Source: Paulinella micropora (lineage: Eukaryota > Cercozoa > Imbricatea > Euglyphida > Paulinellidae). From it: 64,000 nucleotides of DNA. Position numbers and translations under genes: made by a program. The stretch spans positions 120,001-184,000 of the forward strand of contig WBZZ01006367.1 of NCBI GenBank assembly GCA_019918135.1. The letters are read 5' to 3'. Every line of letters starts with the position of its first letter. Within the stretch, counting starts at the first letter, position 1. Shown here piece after piece: positions 43,726-55,137 of the stretch. The notes below the pieces were generated by a model. The model ran no database searches. It was not told the origin of the DNA and worked only from the letters and a program-made list of their open reading frames with translations.

Positions 43726-46700
43726 TCAGTAGTCGCTACAACACATAACCCCGTCCACTAGGTAGTTGCTCTTGTTCACAAACCGGCTCTGGTCCACACT
43801 TGCTTCCGACTTCCAGCGCACGCTCGGGAGAAAACTAAAGCCCAACCCCTGCGGCGCAAAATATCTAGCGAAAGAGCCCAAACTGGTACTCAGCGCAGTA
43901 CACAAGGCTGCACTTCCGTTAACACCCAGGCCGTGCAGTCCGCTGAAGTTGGTTTGGCCGTACCCTTCACAACCACCCGCCGCTACAAAATACTGCTGCG
44001 AGGTGCTCACGAGCGTCGGATCAATTTGCAAGTTTGAATCAGTAGGCAAGCGACAGACGTGAAAACCAAAGTTACAGGCCCCTCCCGCCGTGCTGCCGCG
44101 CAGGAGCGGGTTGCCGGTCTGTCCCGCTAGGCTGCCTGGGCTCGCGTACAGGCCCGGCGAAGAAAAGCTGGCGGGGCACTGGTACGAAGGCCAACCTGAA
44201 TCTCCCTTAAGCCCATACGGCCTTTTGTGGCTGCTGCACGGAGTTGCCGGCCAGGCACAGCTGCAGGGGTCGTCGAAGGTGCAGCCAACACCCGCTGGCT
44301 CCCAACAGCTACTGCATTGGTATTTACCTCCGGCTGTTTGTGTGCAGCCGCTGCAGCACCACTCGTTAAAAAACATGTCGTCTGCCGTAGCCTGCCCGGA
44401 GGCGCTGGGCTGTATTCGCATAATGACAAATCTGTAGTGTGAGTACATGGCGGGGTTGTCGATGACCCAAGTCCTCTCGTGCCCCATCCACAAGGGGGAG
44501 ATGTTGGTCTGTTGTGACAGGACGTGCCAGTCCACCAAGTCGTAACCTCCCAGCAGCGCGAAGCTCACGGGAGTGCCGGCGCACACCCCGTGCGCGCTCG
44601 TGGTCTGCCGGCAGCCAAAGGAGTAGCTAGTGATCACTCGCTCCGACGAGTGCGAAAGCTGCACCCACTCTCCCGCTATGCCCGCGCTGCTCTTGGCGCC
44701 CAGGTAATCACCCGTGGCGACGTCGTAGGCATTGTCCGAGGCCCACCTGGACGCGCCCGTGTACGCGCCCACCAGCGCCCAGAGAAAAGCCGAGCTGCCA
44801 CTCTGCGACAGCCTCCAGGCTCCGTACGTTAGCGAAGTCGTCCAATTCAAGTAAAAAACTCTGCTTGTTTTACTGCAGCCGCTGTCGGCCGGCCACATGC
44901 TACACTCGTTCTGGCTGTAGCAGCCCCGCCCAACCCCCCGCCGAGCCACACGTTAGCATCGCAGGTGCAATTGTAGCTGCTGATAGGAACATTGGCGCAG
45001 CTGGGGCAGCACCATTCCCGCAGCCAAAGGCGTTGAATCCCTACCAACGTAGTGCTAGTACCCTTGGTCACAACCAGCCTATAGACGCTGTAGGGTCCTG
45101 GCTGGTCAATGAAAAATCTTTGCCTGGCGCGCGCCGCCGACCAGCTGATGGCCGGTTTATGCAGCAGTGTGGTCCAGCTAGTGCCGCCGTCTCTGCTAGC
45201 TAGTAGTGTAAAGTTGCATGGGGACCCGCTTAAAGACGCGGGCGCCTGCATGATGAGCTGGGTGATGACACGCGGAACACTGATTTGCACCTGAATGTAT
45301 TCCCCTGGGACACCCGCGGTGTTGACGGTTCCAGCGTAGATTCCGGATACATACGTACCAGATGCGCACCGCCAGCCCTCATTGGTGACAAAATCCGCAA
45401 ACGCCGAATAAGGCATAGTGCCTGCTGACGAAGCGCTCACGGTATAGGTGGCTGAGGCGGTTGTCAAGGTGTTGGCACTGAAGGAGGTAGTCTCGAGCGT
45501 CTGGTCGCAAGCGCTGATCCAGGCGGTGCATTCGTTGATTTGCGGGCTGGGGCTGGGGCTGGGCGATGGTGTTCTGGACGGAGTCGGCGAGACTGGGATG
45601 CACACCGGCGCGGTCAGCGTGAGCCTGAGGTCGCCCAGGCCCGCTGACGGCATACACACTGATATGCCCCCCGTAACAGAGGCCCAGCTCTGGCCGAGAA
45701 CGAAGCGGTACGCGTTGTAGCCGGACGTTGGGGTCAGGGAAATCGCACGTTCCTGCCCGGCGGCCCAGTCCGTCCAGCTGCCGCCCGTAGCCAGAAAGAC
45801 CCAATTGCTGCCACGATCGGCCGAGCCGAAGACGTGTAACGTGCCCGGGCCCAAACCTCCGTACAGCCAGCTGGGATCAGGCAGTTGCGGGCACCATAAG
45901 CAATCGTGCGCTGGCCTGCCACGATCCCGACCGACCACAAGGGAAAGAGAGCCCCGTCCGACCTGGCGATTTGCACGTAATCTCCTCCATAGGTTAGCGT
46001 CGTGATTGTGCCAATATAGGGACCCGTGCAAACCCCATTTACCGGGTTTGGTGGATTGTAATTATCGGTGGCAGTGTTAGCAGAGGTCCAGGGCGTGAGG
46101 TAGTTGTTATCCAGCGCGTCGCTGGCGCTGCTTGCGAATGTGGTGCTGACGGTCACTGTCCAGCCTAACAGCCCGCCGGGCGACGTGAGCTGCGTTTGGT
46201 TGAAGTAGCCCGAGTTGCACGTGCAGTAGAAAGAGCCGTACGTGTTGGTGCAGACGCCGTTGGCGGTGCAGCCGCCGTTGTTGGCGAGGGCGCACTCGTT
46301 GACGTCGGGCGACGCGGACGGCGTCACAGAGATCGTAGCGGACCGCGTCATGGACGTAGTCACAGACGACGTAACCGACACAGTCGCCGACGCGGACGGC
46401 GTCACAGAGATCGTAGCGGACCGCGTCACCGACACGGTCGCCGACGCGGACGACGTCACAGAGATCGTAGCGGACGGCGTCACCGACACGGTCGCCGACG
46501 CGGACGAAGTCACAGAGATCGTAGCGGACCGCGTCACGGACGCGGACAAAGTCACAGAGGTCGTAGCGGACGGCGTCACCGACACGGTCGCCGACGCGGA
46601 CGAAGTCACAGAGATCGTAGCGGACGGCGTCACCGACACGGTCGCTGACGCGGACCGCGTCACAGAGATACTATTAGTGGGCGTCCCCGAGTCAGACTGC

Positions 46701-48037
46701 GTGAGTGTAGCGGTCGCCGACGCGGTGGTCGAGGTAGATGCAGTGACGGACGCCGTGGCGGTCAGCGACATCGACGCGCTTAGTGAGGAGCCGAGGCTCC
46801 GCGACGCGGTCGGGGTCGACGACAGAGACGCGGTCATCGACACAGTGGGCGACAGCGTCGGTGACGCTGTCGGCGAGCTAGAAGGGCTCGGGCTTGACGA
46901 TGAGCTCTCCGACACTGTCGCGCTCACCGAAACAGTGGGCGACAAGGTCACCGACGCTGTCGGCGAGCTAGAAGGGCTCGAGCTTGACGACGAGCTCTTC
47001 GTCACAGTCGCCGACGCGGTCGGGCTACCCGAGCTTGACGCGGTCAAGGACGCCGACGGCGTCCGCGACACCGAGGCGGGTGGCGAAGAGCCGGGGCTCC
47101 GCGAGGCCGTTGGGGTCGATGACGCGGTCCGCGACACTGACGCGGACGGCACCCACACGGCGCACTCGGCGCTTGTGCGCTGGCCCAGGCACGCGTCGTA
47201 CGTCGTGCTCAGCAGCTCCGCGGGCGCGCCCTCCAGCAACTGCCGGGGGTCGCGCAAGCTGTTCAGCTGCCACTGCGACAGGTCGGCCCGCACCGCCGAC
47301 CGCGCGAACACCGCCGTCGCCTCCGACACGCCGGACACGTTCCAGCGCTCGAGCCCCCGAATATCGATTGCCTGCGTGCCGTTGAACAGGTACGAGATGT
47401 CGCGCGCGCGCGACAGGTCCCAGCCGCTCACGTTGAAAAATTGGAGCTTGGGCGAGTTCGCGAACGCGCCGCGCAGCACTAGCGCAGACCGTGTGTCCAG
47501 GCCCGAAACATCGAACGTAGCGGCCACGAGCCCGGCGAAGCTGTACTCGAAACTCGTCACGTACGACGTGTCAAGGGCCGACAGCGGCGGCGCTGAAGTC
47601 AACTGCCATTCGCCGTAGAAGTGGTAGCCGCTGCTGGCGTTTAGTTGCAAACCGCCCCGCTGTAAAATCACTAGCAGCGCGACCTCGCCCGCCTGCTGCG
47701 CGCGCCATTCAGGCGTCATGGTCCAGCCCGGCACCGTGCCTTCCACTGCTATTGTAAACACGCCCGCGCTGGCAAACACGTGCGTACACGGGCCGCTGGT
47801 TGTACAAGCCTGTGGCGGCGTGCCGTCGCCCCAGTCTACCAGCCATTTTGGCTCGTCCTGCGCCCATTGCCGGCGGCGTGCGACAATTGCTGTCGAGCCC
47901 GCGGCCGGCAGCGTCCACACCGCGCCGGCGGCGCCGACGGACAGCTCGAGCAACAGGTCCGTCGCTTCCGGTGCGCGCCAGGCGCAATCCGCCAAGGACA
48001 CCACCGTCAACGCCAGCGCTAGTAAGCAAGCGTTCAT
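43726..48037 (-). CDS. Large secreted protein: PKD, BspA-like, Ser/Thr repeats, EGF, discoidin-like
   Basis: One gene starts at ATG 48035-48037 and is about 1,430 residues long. Domains in order: a signal peptide (CLLALALTVVSLADC); a PKD-like domain (VDWGDGTP ... THVFASAGVFTIAVEG); a BspA/DUF285-like segment (SYVTSFEYSFAGLVAATFD, VSGWDLSRARDISYLF); more than 250 residues of Ser/Thr/Ala/Val repeats, likely heavily O-glycosylated; a calcium-binding EGF-like domain (DVNECALANNGGC ... CTCNSGYF); and then three modules resembling F5/8-type discoidin or galactose-binding domains separated by NEC...C segments and an SPSPSP linker. It ends in a Cys-rich part. No membrane anchor is seen. It is probably a cell-wall, matrix or adhesion protein. 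One-base slips near 45905 and 44925 lie at C and G runs. Confidence 0.75.
46300..47140 (-). repeat. Coding repeats of the Ser/Thr-rich region
   Basis: Degenerate units encode SVTPSATISVTSSASATV-like sequence, with about 60-bp higher-order copies at 46320-46670 and further SSSPTAS-like copies to 47140. On the complement they read as Asp/Val-rich frames, which I rejected. Confidence 0.8.
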
Positions 48038-48394
48038 CGTCGTGTAGCTAGTAGGGAAAAACAAAGTGATATTGCAATGGACTGGCGTTGCCGGTCGAAG
48101 GCTTTCTCTTTTTTTTTGCGGGTTTTTAAAGATTTGAAGAAAGAAAAGGCTAGTCCCGTTTTTTTAGATATAGCAAACAAAACAAAAAAAACAAAAATTG
48201 GGAGAGAGAGAGAGAGGGTGTGTAGTTGGGAGGGGGGGGGAGGGTGAGGACGCGGGGGAAGGCTTGGACCCCTTTTTTTTTGTGCCTCCAAAAACAAAAC
48301 CCCGAGAAATCGTTGTTAGTTAGCGCAAGACTATAAAATGACCAGCAAATAAGTCACTTGCCTATCCCACCACCCCTCCCCCATCCCCAGGCAA
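48038..48394. promoter_or_regulatory. Divergent promoter region with G-run and GA tract
   Basis: Between the secreted-protein gene and the plus-strand F-box/LRR gene lie a (GA)n tract (48206-48220), a 9-10 G run (48231-48240) and T/A runs. No ORF is supported. Confidence 0.5.
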
Positions 48395-50089
48395 ATGAAC
48401 GTGCCGCTGCGCAAGCGCGCCAAACACGACGTTCCGTCTGTGCAGACCTCTCCGTTGCTAAGCCTGCCCGAGGATGTGTGGGAACTGGTCGTCGGTCTGG
48501 TCGATGATATGTCTTGGCGATTTGCGGTCTGGTCCTTTGTCTGCCGAACAGCCAGAGACGGCATTCGCCCCGCGTCGTTTCCCGCGCTGCGCGTGCGCTC
48601 GGGTAGACCGCCGATACCCGAGGCCCGGTGGCAAGAATGGAAAGAGATTTCATGCCTGACCATCGACGGCAGCGGCTCCGCTGTTCTGCCGCTTGTCAGG
48701 AAGCACCGGATTACCGTGCAGACTATTTTGCTAAACATCGTCACGGATGGGGACCTAAGAGAAGCAGTGCACATCAGGGGGCTGAAGCGCTTGGGCAACA
48801 TTTACAACGTAACCTCGCCTTCTGGGGCTGGCTTCACGCCCCCCTTAGCCCCGTGCGAGACCTGGCTGAGCAACTGTCAGTACGCCAGCGATGGGGCGAT
48901 CAGTGAATGGCTGCGGGCCAAAAAACCGGAAACCTTGGTTTTGAGGGGGGGTGTGCTTGCAAAATGAGGCGCGCATCGATGTGTGCGGTGTTATCGGTAC
49001 GATGACCCAACTGCGGCAGCTCGACTTGGCTGGCAACTACGTCAGCGGTGAGCTGAGCTGGATCGCGACACTGGAACAACTGCAGTCCCTAAACCTACAT
49101 TCTTGCAGAGGGATTACTGACAACGCCCTTAGACACTTGTCCGGCCTGCAAAATCTACAGTACATATGCTTGAGTCACTGCCAAGGCTTTACCCCGGCGG
49201 GGCTAGCGCGGCTTGCACCCCTGCGCGAGCTACGTTATTTGTCCCTAGCCGCCACGAACGTGTCTGACCTCCGGTTTGTTAGCGACATGGCTGGGCTCCA
49301 ACATCTTGACATCTCTGATTGCTATGTAAACGATGGCGCCCTGCGGCAGCTGATTAATTTACCGGATCTGCGGGTCTTGGATCTCTCACACAATCCCGAC
49401 ATAACTGATGAGGGGCTTTCCTGCGTGGCGCAACTGACGCTGCTACAAAAACTGGACCTGAGCTCTTGTGTTCGCATCACCTCTGCCGGGCTACAACATG
49501 TCATCGGCCGGCGACATTGTCTACGAGAACTGCATCTGAGGCATTGTGCGATCAGCGACCTCGAGCCCTTGTCCGCGCTCGACGAGCTACAAGAGCTATC
49601 GTTGGGTGTCGGACCCTCGCCGGCGGGCAGCTTGTGCATCTACCACGCGGGTTGAGGAAATTGAGTTTGGAAGGTTGCTGCACCAAGTACTTCGAGCCCC
49701 TGCCCGAACTTGACGGGTTACAAGATCTATCGTTGAGCGGCCGGGCCCTTACCGGTGGTGAACTCGTGCATCTACCACGCGGGTTGAAGAGATTGAGTTT
49801 GGAAGGTGGGCCGAAATTCGACGGAGAGAATTTTCTGCACTTGTTACGGTTTTCGCAGCTGGAGAAGCTGCGCGTATGTAATTATACAAATCTGGCTCCG
49901 TCGGCTATTCGGCACCTGGCAGCCCTCCCTAACCTGCAAAACCTATTCTTCTATGATTGTCCCAAACTTGACCACAACAGCGTGCTTCAGTACTGTGTGG
50001 CCATGCCAAACCTACAGATTCTGGAGATCATTCCGAAAGGCTATTCAACCAGCGATCAAAGATTTCAGAAGAGAGCGCCCTGGTTGTAA
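48395..50089 (+). CDS. F-box/LRR protein of the AMN1/FBXL type
   Basis: It starts at ATG 48395 and is about 565 residues long. An F-box is at about residues 18-52 (LSLPEDVWELVVGLVD, then FVCRTARDG). The rest is classic leucine-rich repeats of the cysteine-containing kind (LRQLDLAGNYVSG, LQSLNLHSCRGITDNAL, LQYICLSHCQGFTPAGL, LRVLDLSHNPDITDEGL, LQKLDLSSCVRITSAGL). Family knowledge: these are substrate receptors of SCF ubiquitin ligases. The frame slips at a seven-G run near 48945 (six G would keep the frame) and again near 49605. The two final LRR units (GRALTGGELVHLPRGLKRL and the one before it) are near-duplicates in DNA. A divergent SKP1-like gene lies 4 kb to the right. Confidence 0.85.
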
Positions 50090-50513
50090 AAAAAAACCTT
50101 CCTTCGTGTACGCCCCTCACGTAAAAAAATAGTACGCTTGTTTCGAGCTAGGGCTTTTTTTCTTTTGCACAAAACATCTGATGGATGGAAAGAACGGAGA
50201 ACAAGAGAGAGTGAGTGCGGGCTTTATTAAAAAAAGAAAGACATAAACTTGTTGAAGAGACAGAGCGCAGAAGTCTGTTTTACTCGTCCGACCCTTCTTG
50301 GTAGAAACCGGAGGGGGGGGGGCCGACAGCGACTGGGGTGCACAGGGTGGGGGTGGGGGGCCGACAGCGGCTGCGGCAAAGAAACGGTCGTGTGTGTGGG
50401 CGGATGGGGGGGGGGCCGCGAAAGAGAAATGTCGGGGCTGGGGAAAAAGAAAGCCGGGTGCCCTAAAAAAACAACCAGACAAAAAGAGAAACACGCGCGC
50501 CCGTGCGCCAAAG
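50090..50513. promoter_or_regulatory. Intergenic region with several G runs
   Basis: This lies between two plus-strand genes. G runs of 8-10 bases occur at about 50312-50321, 50348-50360 and 50407-50416, all 95-210 bp before the next start codon. There is an AT-rich part at the 5' side. No ORF is supported. Confidence 0.55.
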
Positions 50514-50888
50514 ATGTCTGACCAACGTAACTACAAGGGCAGGTACCAACGGCGGCAATCTTTCCTGCAACTGCAACAAGACGAGGACGTCAAGGGGCTG
50601 CTACGCGCACGCGCTGACCTGCTGGTGAAGAGGTTGCAAGGCTGCCCGGGCGCCGCCGGACATGCCAGGGCCGCGCAGGAGCTCTTGGAAGAAATGATGC
50701 TGTGCTTGGAAGGGGCGCTGCTAGTCTCGGCCGAGTGCGAAGAGGCACTGGACGAGGTGGGGGAGGCCACGTGGATTCGCTTCGAGCGGTGCTCCGAAGA
50801 TTCTTGCAATGACCTCCTGCGCGCGGGCACCGGCTGCCTTTGCTGGCGCGAACGCACAGTTGCGCGGAAGGGCCGCGCTAAGTTTTGA
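50514..50888 (+). CDS. Small protein, unknown function
   Basis: The ATG at 50514 gives 124 residues with no frame break. The sequence is charged and mostly helical (DEDVKGLLRARADLLVKRL, AQELLEEMMLCLEGALL) and has five Cys in its second half. It starts MSDQRNYKGRY. No signal peptide or membrane span is visible, and I do not recognise a family. An antisense frame of 163 codons overlaps it but is low-complexity Ser/Arg-rich. Confidence 0.6.
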   Translation: MSDQRNYKGRYQRRQSFLQLQQDEDVKGLLRARADLLVKRLQGCPGAAGHARAAQELLEEMMLCLEGALLVSAECEEALDEVGEATWIRFERCSEDSCNDLLRAGTGCLCWRERTVARKGRAKF

Positions 50889-51128
50889 CCAAAAAAAAAC
50901 GCCGGGAGTGAATTGTCCGCCTTCCGTGTGCCACGTTTTTTTGTTGTACTCATCACCATCACCTCCCTCCTTTTCGGCTCCCTTCCGGTATGTAGATTAA
51001 AAAAAAAGATTCGTCTAGTCAACCGCAGAAAAAAAAACCAAGTCCGGTTAAGCTTTCAAAGTTACACGATTGGTTGGTCCTTGCTTTCTTTTTAATACTA
51101 GTTTGTGCCAAAAAAAAGGTTCCTTGGC
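50889..51128. other. Convergent intergenic region
   Basis: This is the shared 3' flank of two converging genes. It has A and T runs (50891-50900, 51000-51009, 51030-51037) but no poly-G/C tract. Confidence 0.5.
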
Positions 51129-51600
51129 TTATTTGCTTAAGTTGGCCTCAGCCTCGCGGACCTGCCTCCGGGCTTCCTTGATTAGGTCCCTAAGTTCCTT
51201 AGCGTGGCTTTCGGCCTCCTTGAGCTGCCCGGAATTGAGGGCCAAGATCTCTTGCAAATCTTGGATGTTTCTTTGCGTGCAGAAGACCGCCGCCTAAAAA
51301 AATCAATCGATCCAAGATATACGAACTGTGTAGCAACAGTACCTCATATGGGCTCAGAAAGGCCTTGGGTCCCAGGCGCTGCCCTATGTCGGCCTTGGTT
51401 TTGGTCCAGGGAGCGCCGCGATGGGCCGCCGTGATGATGTCGTGCAGCACGGCGGCCAGTTGCTCGTGGCTCATGGTCTCTTGGTTACGCTCAGCTTTCA
51501 ATTTGTCTATGGCCCGGTCCAGTGCGTCCATTTCTTGGAAGCCCCAGGAGTCCGTGCCAACCGTCTGCTGCGCCTCGGTGGAAACTCTCCCGTCAACCAT
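51129..51600 (-). CDS. Two-exon coiled-coil protein, unknown function
   Basis: Exon 1 is 51343-51600 (86 codons, phase 0) and exon 2 is 51129-51293. The 49-bp intron 51294-51342 has GT and a T-run before AG. The protein has 140 residues. The second exon is a clear coiled coil (NIQDLQEILALN, KEAESHAKELRDLIKEARRQ). The first exon is helical with KLKAERNQETMSHEQ. No family is recognised. A (CT)n tract on the coding strand lies about 25 bp upstream of the ATG, with poly-C/G runs at 51712-51800. Confidence 0.75.
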
Positions 51601-52036
51601 TTCCGCCGCGTAACAAAACAAACGCGAGAGAGAGACAGCTGTGTTTCGAAGGGAAAGAAAATGCGATTTTTTTATGTCAAAAAAGAACCAAGACGTCGTC
51701 GGTGCGCCCGGCCCCCCCCCCTCGCACAAATGTGGAGGGGGCCGGGCGCACGGGGGCCTTGCCGGGAAAGAGAAAGCGGGCGGGGGGGGGGGAGGGCTGG
51801 GGAGCCTGTGTTTGTAAAAAGGCTCCACTAAAAAAATCTGTCCCCCAAAGAAACGGCCAAAGTTTTAATCTGCGACCAAAAATTCCGCGGCAGAGCCATC
51901 CCTCCCCCCCGCTCTCTCTCTCCCTCTCCACTCCCCCAACACCGCTCTTGCCCCCCCCCTCTGTCTAGCAAAGAAATTTTTTCTCTGCAGTTGGTCTTTC
52001 TTTTGTTTTCGTCGTGTACCAGCCACAACCCCACGC
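51601..52036. promoter_or_regulatory. 5' flank with C, G and CT tracts
   Basis: It contains GAGAGAGAG at 51625, C runs at 51711-51720, a 10-G run near 51783, C runs and (CT)n at 51905-51935, and C runs at 51951-51958. The first part is upstream of the gene starting at 51600. No ORF is supported. Confidence 0.55.
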
Positions 52037-53571
52037 TTAGAGCCGGCGCGGCCCGGCGTTCAAATTAGCCTTCCAGTACGTGTCAATGTAGTTCGAATCA
52101 ACCAGAAGGCCAAAGGGCTTCTGCGGGTCCTCTGGTCTTGTTAGGGCCCTCTTAAGCGCAGTGTTTTCTTCCAGCATAGCGAGCAGGTGCGCGTGCGCCG
52201 AAAACGCCAGCTCGTCGCGCCAGGTCCGTGCGCCCACGCGCGTGCGGGCCTTTCTATAGCTTTGCCAGCCGTCTTCTTCGCGCAGGAACTCGCTACGCCC
52301 CACGGTCGTCTCGTACCAAGCGTCCAGCGCGTTCCTTAAAAAAAAGTGGTGCTCGCTGCCGTGATTTTTCATGATCCGATTAAGCGCGTGGTACACGTAC
52401 ACGCACTCGTTATACGCGACGTGCACAAACGGCTTCTCTGGGTAACGCAGGTCAGGGTGCTTGCCGCACCAGATATCCGCCGTCAGCGCGCGGTTCTGCA
52501 ACAGCAGGCGTTCTAGGCAAGGGCGCAGCCCCGCCCGGAACGCCCACTGGTCCAGCCTCGGAAGCAGATCCAGCGCCGCGCCCAGATGTTCCTCGTCCTT
52601 ACGCTCGATGGCGGACAACATCGTCCGCACCAAAGAATCACATTCTTGCATGCGCTGGCACCTGGCGCCTACGAGCCTCTCGTACGTGTTGCAGACGAGC
52701 AGCAGGTAGTGCAGCAGGCCGAGTTTTCTCGGGGTTTCTGCCGGCCTGTCCGCCGGTAGCAGGCTGTTACCAATGGCGTAGAAGTTAGGGTTCGCGGCGG
52801 CGACGACCTGCCCCTTGTTGTTGAGCTGCAGGACCTCACGTTCCAGGCCCAACACCAAGAAATGCCCGCGTTGGGGAATGGGCGCACGACCGGACAAAGA
52901 TCGCGTAGGGCGATATGCAGGACCACACGTAGTACTCCTCCGTGCCAGGCCTTGCCAGCAGTGTCGGGATGCTTGCTACCTGCTTGTACAGCTGCTGGAA
53001 CAACTGCGTGTGATCAACTTTGGCCTTGAGCCAACACAAGAGGTTCGTTGATCCGTAGTGCTCCGTTTCCTGCAACAGAAGCAGGTGCGAGGGGCTCCAC
53101 GCGGTAATCTTCTGCAGAACGGACGCGATGACCGCGAGGACCGATTCTTTAGCCTTGTCGTAGACCGTCTTCGGGACGTCGTTCGCCGCGTTGTACTCGG
53201 ACCGCTCGATTATGTTTTGCAGAGTCCGTAGGAGCTCCCGGGTCCCCGCGCCCAGTTCCTGGCCACCGCTTCTCAACAGCCAAGCGAAATTGTAGGTGCG
53301 TGGCACGGTTGGTGGCAGTGCTTGGGCCGCCAGTGCCTGCCGCTCCAGCACGTCATTCAGGCTAGCAACTGCGGCAGTGATCTGCCGCCACGCTGCAGAA
53401 ACGGAGGCCAAAGGCCCTGTTGGCTTTTTCGTCGACTAGGAGCAGGTGCTGTCGCGTCACGTGGACCTCAGCGGGGCATTTGGCCTGGTTAAAGCGTGTA
53501 GTTATTGCTGTTAGCAGCGCCTCAAAGCCGGCCGTGCTTGGCTCTGTTACGACGTTAGACCACTTTTTCAT
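52037..53571 (-). CDS. Helical protein of about 500 residues, unknown function
   Basis: It starts at ATG 53569-53571 (MKKWSNVV). The frame needs one-base slips near 53405 and 52890 to remain open to the stop at 52037. The protein is alpha-helical throughout with many Leu and Arg (LLTAITTRFNQAKC, ASVLQKITAWSPSHLLLL, LLHYLLLVCNTYERLVG, LLPRLDQWAFRAGL, ECVYVYHALNRIMKNHG). It could be a helical-repeat or scaffold protein, but I see no diagnostic motif. A (CT)n tract on the coding strand and a C-run (53642-53698) lie just upstream. Confidence 0.6.
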
Positions 53572-54643
53572 GCGCAAAAGAACACAAGAACTTTTAATGC
53601 TCGAGAAAAAGAGAGAGAGAGAGAGACATAGCAACTGGCATTCCCCCCCCTCCCCTCACTTTGTCCCGCGCCCCCTTTCCCGAGCCCCCCCCCCCCCGCT
53701 CCCGATTCTTCCTTGTCCGGAACGAAGAATCGGCACAGTGCTGCGGAAATGGGCGCGGCATCATCAGACGAGAGCGGCCCACGCGTTCTCCTTTCCAGTT
53801 CTTTTCTTTCTTCATCAGTGAAGTCGTCTTTCGATGTCAAAGGTCTTTCGGATCTGCGCGGGCGTCTTGCCCTTGAGCATGCTCGCGATCTTTGTACACG
53901 CGAGCAACAGCAGAGGTTCGATTTCCAGGTAGTTCGCGGCCTGACACACACACACCCCCCCCCCAAAAAAACAAACGCGACGGTTTCCTGTCTTTTTTCG
54001 GGACGCTGCCAAAAACAAACCACGCACAAAAAGCAAGAAACAGGAGGGACCAGAGTTAGCTCAAATAGCATCTCGTTTTCCACGGTGATGAACGCAGCGT
54101 ACTCCGGACCCACTAGTTCGACCAGGTCGACGCTCTTGATCGGCCTTTCAATTTCCTTCATTTTTGTCTTGCTGTAGAGCTCCATAAAGTCGACTACTTT
54201 CTTCAGGATCTCCATATCCTTAATGTACAGTACTATACGATACCATTTGTGGTGGCCATTTTCGTCGGTTTCGTAGTCCTCCGGGTTGTTGACTACCATT
54301 TTACTGACTAAGCCAGATAGCTTGGCCTTCGCTAAGGACAAACTTACCGACCTTCGGCTTCCGCCTTGCCGGCCGCCGGCTTTACTGCTGCCGCCTTTAC
54401 TGCCGGCTTTGCCGCCGGCGTTCCTGATGCCACCGGCTTTGCTGCCTCCCTGGCGGCTTTCCTCTCTGCTTCGGCCTCCGCCCTTGCGGCTTCTCTCTCT
54501 GCTTTTGTTATCAATTTTCTTGTGGCAATTGTGAATATCACTGTTTCTTCTGTGTCCTCGTCATTTTCGTCTAGGCTCGTAGCTTCTTGCTTCTTCTCTC
54601 GCTTGGTGCTCCTAGCTTCTTGTTTCTTCTCTTGCTTGGACAT
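53568..54643 (-). CDS. SKP1-like SCF ubiquitin-ligase adaptor, divergent
   Basis: It starts at ATG 54641-54643. Exon 2 begins at 53940 after a 110-bp GT-AG intron (53941-54050). The spliced junction reads LFELTL then [19 protein letters not shown], followed by [14 protein letters not shown] and DDFTDEE, the hallmark C-terminal helices of SKP1 that bind F-box proteins. The central part ([16 protein letters not shown]) fits the SKP1 POZ-side helices. The N-terminal part is unusual: about 100 residues rich in Lys, Glu and Ala replace the normal short beta strands. The frame changes near 54345 (a slip, or a possible 59-bp intron) and at an AAA near 53840. The C-terminal end after DDFTDEE is uncertain and overlaps the next gene's start by four bases. 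Confidence 0.75.
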
Positions 54644-55137
54644 TTCTTTCACAAAAAGACCCCAGAGAAAAAAACGACTCCTGAGGTTGTGAAACTTAGT
54701 TTTTAAAAATCTCCAAAGGGCCCAAAGATGTTTGCAACACGGAAAGAAAACGCGGGGGTCGGAGGGGGGGGGGGGGGAAGAGGGAAAAGCGAAATTTCGT
54801 CCCCCAGGGGTTTCGAAGATGAGCGCCAACTCATCTTCCACCCCCCCCCCCCCACAGCTCTCTCTCTCTCTCCTTTCCTCGCCACACACGCAAAAACAAA
54901 AGCAGGGGTTCCCCCCCCCTCCCGCCCATTTCCAAATTTATTCCCCCCATTTTTTCTCTTTGCGTTCTGTTTTCTTTCTTGACGCTCGGCCCCCCCCCCT
55001 TATCCCGCCTTTGCCCCCCCCCCCCCCCGACTCTCCCCCGTTGGCGCAACCCCCTTTCTTTTTTTTCCTCCGAAGACCCCCCCCTGCGTAAATATGCCTG
55101 TTTTCTAAGACAAGAAAGGGGAGTTGTGCGAAGAAGG
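54644..55137. promoter_or_regulatory. Divergent promoter region dense in poly-G/C tracts
   Basis: Between the SKP1-like gene and the plus-strand gene at 55138 lie a 12-G run (54762-54776), C runs at 54839-54853, 54910-54920, 54991-54999, 55014-55029 and 55078-55084, plus (CT)n at 54856-54870. This is the densest such cluster in the window. Confidence 0.6.

Noticed and set aside
46196-47618. 458-codon Asp/Val-rich plus-strand ORF
   Set aside because: It is the complement of the Ser/Thr repeats of the secreted protein, which has signal peptide, PKD and EGF domains in the other strand.
50531-51022. 163-codon minus-strand ORF
   Set aside because: It is Ser/Arg-rich and opposite the cleaner 124-residue plus-strand gene.
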